In this document: in pieces, positions 59,789 through 64,000 of the stretch
Layout of the letters: every line of letters begins with the position of its first letter
How positions within the stretch are numbered: position 1 is the stretch's first letter
The notes under the pieces: model-generated
The model's input: the letters and a program-made list of their open reading frames with translations, nothing else
Database searches by the model: none
Told to the model about the DNA's origin: nothing
From: CAYVBE01 sp964572825
GTDB taxonomy: Bacteria > Planctomycetota > Brocadiia > SM23-32
NCBI GenBank assembly: GCA_964572825.1
Contig: CAZNGS010000006.1
Span: 38,036-102,035, forward strand
Reading direction: 5' to 3'
Length of the DNA: 64,000 bases
Program-made: the position numbers and the translations under genes

Positions 59789-62764
59789 GTGAAGCCGGAA
59801 CTGTTCGTTGTGTTGACGGCGCTTGTGCTCTTCCTGAACCCGACGCTGGCCCGTGCCGTGGTTGGACAAACTCCGTACGTGCGTGGCACCGCCTGCTCAG
59901 GCGACTTCCCGCTGGTCGAAGGAAGGCGAGAGGCGACGATCTGGGTCGATCCCGCGGACCAGGCCGGGGTCGCCAGGGCCGCAGAAGACCTCGCCGGGGA
60001 TATCGGGAAGGTGACCGGCCAGCAGGCACAGGTTGTCCGAGACCAGAGCCAGCTCTGCGGGCCGGCGGTTCTGGTGGGAACGCTGGGTCATAGCGCCGTC
60101 ATCGATGGACTGGTGCGCCAGGGCAAACTCGACGTCCGCGGCGTGGCCGGCGAATGGGAGGCGTTCGTGAGCGGCGTCGTCGAGCAACCCTTGCCCGGCG
60201 TCGAGCGGGCCCTGGTCATCGCCGGCAGCAACCGGCGGGGAACGATCTTCGGCATCTACGACCTGTGCGAGCAGATCGGCGTCTCGCCGTGGCACTTCTG
60301 GGCGGACGTGCCGCCACGGCAGCGCGATGCGCTGTTCGTCGCCCCGGGGCTTCGCAAGCAGGGGCCGCCCTCGGTGCGCTTCCGCGGGATCTGGGTCAAC
60401 GACAACCACCTCATTGCGGGCTGGTCCCGGCGCCACATGGACGAGGGCGTCGCGTTCGGCCCCAACTGGTGCCGGCACGTCGCGGAGCTGCTGCTCCGGC
60501 TGAAGGCGAACTTCATGTGGGTCCCCGCCCCGCCGCGCGACTTTTACGACCACCTCGAGGAGAACTTCGCTGTGCTGCACGAGTACGGCATCTGGGTCGG
60601 GTCGGCCCACAACAAGCAGTTGCAACGCGACAACGTGTGGGACTGGCATGAATGGGTCCCCGCCAACATCCCCGGCGCCAAGCCGGGGCAGGAAAAGCGG
60701 GCCTACTGGCCCTACTGGGACTACGAGAAGTACGGCCAGTACATTCGCCAGTACTGGGAAGAGCGCGTGCGCAAGATCGCCGCCTACGACGTCGTCTGGT
60801 CCGTGGGCATCCGCGGCGTCGGCGATCGGCCGATGATCGGCGGCGACAGCCGCCAAGAGAAGGCACGGCGGGTGGAGAGGGTGATCGCCGACCAGCGCGA
60901 GATCCTCGCCCGGCTGGTCGATCCGGAGGTGGAGACGATCCCCCAGCAGATCGTCTTCTACAACGAGGTTCTGGGGCTCTACCACGCCGGAATGCGGATA
61001 CCGGAGGACATCACGCTCGTCTGGCCCGACGACAACCAGGGCTGGATCCGCGACCTGCCCTCCGAGGCGGAGCGCGACCGCAGCGGCGGGCACGGCGTCT
61101 ACTACCACGTCTCCTACACCGGCAGCTCGGGGAAATACCTCTGGCTGAACTCCACCCCGATCCCGATGATCTGGGAGGAGATGGACAAAGCCTACCGGGC
61201 CGAGGCGAAGGACCTCTGGATACTCAACGCCGGGGATATCAAACCCGCCGAGATCGCCGTGGATTTCTTCCTGACCATGGCCTGGGACGCCGGGCGCTGG
61301 AACGCCTCGAACCTGCGCGAATACCACGTGCTCTGGGCGCGGCGCGAGTTCGGGCCGGAGCACGCCGACCGGATCGCCGACCTGGTGATCCGGCACTTCC
61401 AGCGCGCTATCGCCCACCGGCCGGAGTTCATCGAGCCCGAGTGCTTCCTTGAAGGCGAGTTCAGCCTCACCGCCTACGGCGACGAGGCGCAGCGGCGCAC
61501 CGACGAGTACCTCGCCCTGGCCGCCGAAGCCCGACGGATCCAGGAGGCCCTGCCCGGGGCACGGCGGGATGCCTTCTACCAGCTCGTCACCTTCCCCATT
61601 GAGCAGACGGCACGGACGTGGCAGCAGCACGTTGCCAACGCCCGCGCCATCCGCTATGCCGAGCAGGGCCGGGCAAGCGCTGGCAAGTACATGCAGATCG
61701 CCGAGGCGACCCATGAAGCGATCCGCGAGGCCGGGCAGTACTACAACCGGAGCATCAGCGGCGGCAAGTGGGAGGGTATTATGAGCATATTCCGCCCTAG
61801 CCCGCGCTGGGGAGCCCGGCTCGTGGACGGCGAGTACAAGTTGGTGAGTAACTTCAATCCCGAGACCGAACCGCACCCGGTGGAAGACTTCGCCCCGCCC
61901 CAGGCCCCCGGCCTGGGCATTGCGGTCGAGGGGCAGCCGGAGCCCGGCGAGGCGCCGCTGCACTTCTCCGTCCTCACCGGCGGCAACCGCTTCGTTGACG
62001 TATTCAACCGCGGCACGACTCCGTTCGCCTGGACGGCGGCGGCCGATGCCAGCTGGGTCCACCTCAGCGAGCGCCGCGGCATGCTCGAGGGCGAACACCG
62101 CCTCCAGGTGAGCATCGACTGGGACAGCGCGCCCCGGGGCACGGCCCGGACCACGCTGACGGTCCGTGGCGCCGACGCCGAGAGAAGGATACCGGTCCAT
62201 ATCGACAACAGGCGCCCTGCGCTCCCCGCGGGCTTCCAAGGTTACATCGAGGCGGGAGGATATGTCTCGATGGAAACCGAGAAGTTCAACGACCAGACCG
62301 ACCGCGGCGAACAGCGCTGGCGCGTGGTGAAACACCTCGGCCACAGCGGCGACGCGGTGAAGGGCTATCCCGACGTCGGCGAAGCGCAGACCGACCCGCA
62401 GCACGCCGCGGAGAACGCGGCCGAGCTGACCTATGACGTCTACTTCGCCAGTAGCGGCACCTTCCCCGTCACGCTCTACATGCTGCCGCAGGCCCCGCAC
62501 TGGGGCACGCGGGCGAACGACTGCGCCGTGGCCCTCGACGATCAGCCGCCCGTGGACACCCAGGAGCTGAGCGACTACGGCGAGCGCAACCACCTCCAGC
62601 GCAGCCGGGCGCAGGCGACGATCACCGTGGAGAAGCCGGGCGTGCATCGTCTGCGGATCTTTGCCCTCCAACCGGGCGTTATCCTCGACCGCATCGTCAT
62701 CGACACCGGGGGCGTGCTACCGTCGCACTCCGGCCCACCGGAGAGCTACCGGGCGGCGGGGTAG
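59789..62764 (+). CDS. Secreted GH115 xylan alpha-1,2-glucuronidase
   Basis: GTG start with GGGAG 9 bases upstream; 991 residues, close to the family norm. Signal peptide 1-23. An N-terminal alpha/beta domain (30-165: AVLVGTLGHSAVIDGLV, IAGSNRRGTIFGIYDL, SPWHFWADVPP) leads to the GH115 TIM barrel (190-560: FRGIWVNDN, NFMWVPAPPRDFY, WPYWDYEKYG, IVFYNEVLGLY, WPDDNQGWIRD, HVSYTGSSGKYLWLN). A helical domain (560-700) and C-terminal beta domains (TTPFAWTAAADASWVHLS, then a GH115-C-like module) complete it. It removes glucuronic or methylglucuronic acid from xylan. With the sulfatase it suggests a decorated glucuronoxylan as substrate. Confidence 0.93.
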   Translation: MKPELFVVLTALVLFLNPTLARAVVGQTPYVRGTACSGDFPLVEGRREATIWVDPADQAGVARAAEDLAGDIGKVTGQQAQVVRDQSQLCGPAVLVGTLGHSAVIDGLVRQGKLDVRGVAGEWEAFVSGVVEQPLPGVERALVIAGSNRRGTIFGIYDLCEQIGVSPWHFWADVPPRQRDALFVAPGLRKQGPPSVRFRGIWVNDNHLIAGWSRRHMDEGVAFGPNWCRHVAELLLRLKANFMWVPAPPRDFYDHLEENFAVLHEYGIWVGSAHNKQLQRDNVWDWHEWVPANIPGAKPGQEKRAYWPYWDYEKYGQYIRQYWEERVRKIAAYDVVWSVGIRGVGDRPMIGGDSRQEKARRVERVIADQREILARLVDPEVETIPQQIVFYNEVLGLYHAGMRIPEDITLVWPDDNQGWIRDLPSEAERDRSGGHGVYYHVSYTGSSGKYLWLNSTPIPMIWEEMDKAYRAEAKDLWILNAGDIKPAEIAVDFFLTMAWDAGRWNASNLREYHVLWARREFGPEHADRIADLVIRHFQRAIAHRPEFIEPECFLEGEFSLTAYGDEAQRRTDEYLALAAEARRIQEALPGARRDAFYQLVTFPIEQTARTWQQHVANARAIRYAEQGRASAGKYMQIAEATHEAIREAGQYYNRSISGGKWEGIMSIFRPSPRWGARLVDGEYKLVSNFNPETEPHPVEDFAPPQAPGLGIAVEGQPEPGEAPLHFSVLTGGNRFVDVFNRGTTPFAWTAAADASWVHLSERRGMLEGEHRLQVSIDWDSAPRGTARTTLTVRGADAERRIPVHIDNRRPALPAGFQGYIEAGGYVSMETEKFNDQTDRGEQRWRVVKHLGHSGDAVKGYPDVGEAQTDPQHAAENAAELTYDVYFASSGTFPVTLYMLPQAPHWGTRANDCAVALDDQPPVDTQELSDYGERNHLQRSRAQATITVEKPGVHRLRIFALQPGVILDRIVIDTGGVLPSHSGPPESYRAAG

Positions 62765-62847
62765 CGGGCGGAAAGGTAAAACCCCATTCGCGCGGACCGG
62801 TCTCCTCTTACCTACCGGGGCCGGATTTGAGCGGGGTGCCGCGGAAG

Positions 62848-63013
62848 CAGCGCACTGCAGCGGCTACCCCGCGCGACTTACGCCTCTCACGCTCCGAAGC
62901 CTTGGGCGAAGGAGGGCCGCCCATCTGCCCGCGCGCTACCCCGAGTGCACAGCGACGGACAGCAGTTGGGGAAGATCGGGGCGAAACAGGGGATGAGGTT
63001 CTGGATGAAGTGG
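62848..63013. repeat. Repeat copy C
   Basis: Block 62848-62935 matches copy B 55031-55118 with about 6 differences, and block 62956-63013 matches 55171-55228 nearly perfectly. Unlike A and B it has no tRNA-Gly end before it. It lies about 85 bases after the GH115 gene. Confidence 0.62.
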
Positions 63014-63366
63014 GCTTCGCTTCCGGCGCGATCGGCAGATGCAAGAGCATTGATGGACTGGTAGCAAAGTGGCTACAATGCGGCACACGGCGGAGGGCTC
63101 CGGGTTATCGGCCAGCGGGGCCGACATTGATCCGGCCATCGCCTCTACGGCACTGACTCACAGGCTTGAGTCATGACGGTAGCAGGTCCGTCACGGCAAA
63201 CGGAGCATCGCTGCCTGGATTGGCGGACAATCAGATTCCTGGTATGCTCTGAGTGGTGAGTCTTCGGGAGGTACCCGATGATTCCTCCGGCTCGGCGGAA
63301 TAGTGGAGGCGTGGAGCTTCTTGCGGCGGCACCCTCTTTGCTGACTGACGGACCGGCGCGGAGTCT
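63014..63366. other. Gene-free interval right of repeat C
   Basis: No gene. An inverted repeat TGACTCA-CAGGCT-TGAGTCA lies at 63154-63173, of unknown use. A weak promoter-like pair TTGGCG/TATGCT (63220-63248, 17-base spacer) has no gene after it on the plus strand. Confidence 0.4.
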
Positions 63367-64000
63367 CTATTTCATTTCGCGCAGTATGTCCCAGTAGGCC
63401 CCGCGGGCGCCGTCCCGGATGGCTTCCTGCAGAGGCCGGTTCTGGTTGTAGTTGTAGTTTTCCGCGCTCTGTTGGGTGATCGGGCCTTAATGTGCGTGAC
63501 CGGATGGTTCTTAAGTGGATTCTCCTGCCAACCGCTCGGGTCATACACATTGCCGCCGGATCCTGAGAAGTCAGTGTTGTAGTCCGTCAGAACATCGTGG
63601 TCGCTGGTGAAAACCACCGATAGGGCTATGCACTTCGCTCTCGTGGGTGCCATATGTTGTAGGGCACTGATCCGGCTGGCCGCCCTCGATTTGCTGGTCT
63701 ATCAGGTGATGTTTGGAAGCTCCCATGACACATCACCAAGGCTCCTGAGGACCTGAGAAGACCTTCTGAGGCCGACCTCAGGATCAGTTGCAGTACCTGA
63801 GTGCGATGGCTGTTCCCCATTGCCGGCCTCAGGGCATGCCCTGCAGCGCCACTTTTCCACATACTATATGTTGTATGCACGAGAGCGATGTGCATAGCCC
63901 TAACCACCGATTTCAGATCCATCCGCAACGCAGTCATCCGGACAACATCTTCGGCGACGAAGCCCACCGGTCCGTCTCCGTCGGGCTCCAACTCCAAGCT
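63367..64000 (-). pseudogene. Protein of unknown function, disrupted by a 280-bp element and a frameshift
   Basis: The minus-strand frame enters from the right edge (ELEPDGDGPVGFVAEDVV, then RMDLKSVV), is broken by the element at 63622-63901, and resumes in register as FTSDHDVLTDYNTDF and GWQENPLKNHPVTHI. Near 63481 one base is missing; the frame then continues as ITQQSAENYNYNQNRPL and GARGAYWDILREMK, ending at TAG 63367-63369. The fragment has an acidic PDGDG and a Trp/Gly-rich C-terminus. I do not recognise the family. The 5' end lies outside the window. Confidence 0.68.
63612..63911. mobile_element. MITE-like element of 280 bp with 25-bp terminal inverted repeats and target duplication
   Basis: Terminal repeats TAGGGCTATGCAC(T/A)TCGC onwards at 63621-63645 and, inverted, 63878-63902 agree in 24 of 25 positions. 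Flanking direct repeats: AACCACCGAT at 63612-63621 and 63902-63911; the shared T/A allows 8-bp duplication with 25-bp ends, or 10-bp with 24-bp ends. The inside has no transposase and no frame of use. Deleting element and one flank copy restores the interrupted gene (SVV joined to FTSDHD). A non-autonomous transposon moved by a transposase elsewhere is the simplest reading. Confidence 0.85.

Noticed and set aside
59897..62671. A 924-codon minus-strand frame opposite GH115
   Set aside because: Shadow frame rich in Val/Gly/His with no recognisable fold; GH115 is complete on the other strand.

Overview
The window reads as 64 kb of a GC-rich bacterial chromosome. Many genes start with GTG or TTG and use GGAGG-type ribosome sites, and many have recognisable TTGACA/TATAAT-like promoters. 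The gene content suggests Planctomycetota or a neighbouring phylum such as Hydrogenedentota: a PEP-CTERM protein, a Cys-type sulfatase, a caspase-like protein fused to a sulfatase-modifying-factor fold, GH10 and GH115 xylan enzymes, Gfo/Idh/MocA oxidoreductases, and an iterative PfaA/enediyne-like polyketide synthase. No rRNA gene, intact tRNA gene or CRISPR array was seen, so the taxonomy is inference from content only.

Layout. 1-4.0 kb: envelope proteins and a caspase/FGE-fold protein split by an amber codon. 4.3-7.6 kb: a sigma-54 response regulator overlapping a histidine kinase whose beta-helix tail lies beyond two frameshifts. 7.7-20.8 kb (minus strand): a biosynthetic operon of phosphatase-superfamily hydrolase, 2856-residue polyketide synthase, free acyl carrier protein and adenylation-carrier-thioesterase protein. 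20.9-30.1 kb: two GT2 glycosyltransferases, a radical SAM protein, an acetyltransferase, an asparagine-synthetase homologue, a DUF354 protein and a GT-C-like membrane protein. With the polyketide operon these could make a glycosylated lipid or secreted glycan. 30.2-47.5 kb: mostly chromosomal functions, namely a GH10 xylanase, a SecD-like lipoprotein, PadR plus radical SAM, a SpoIIE phosphatase, DUF1854 plus ABC exporter, flavodoxins, an MFS transporter, a PEP-CTERM protein, a MsrA-MsrB lipoprotein, and a GNAT and Gfo/Idh pair.

From about 47.8 kb the sequence looks like an accessory region. A sugar-isomerase gene is cut off and abuts, head to head, a 5'-truncated HEPN gene. A lower-GC two-gene defence-like operon follows (HsdR-N plus RAMA nuclease, then a DUF262/GmrSD-like protein) with its own promoter and a 16-bp perfect palindrome. 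Next come a malformed tRNA-Gly(CCC), a P-type cation ATPase, and an IclR-ferredoxin-FAD oxidoreductase-sulfatase-GH115 cluster. Three related repeats (about 51.4-51.6, 55.0-55.2 and 62.8-63.0 kb) close the right side of the defence, ATPase and sulfatase segments, as if cargo had been stacked at one attachment site. At the right edge a 280-bp element with 25-bp terminal inverted repeats and a target duplication has split a gene; removing it in silico restores the reading frame.

The observations most worth following up are the one-chain polyketide synthase with two nitronate-monooxygenase-like domains, the defence-like operon, the stacked repeats, and the MITE-like element.
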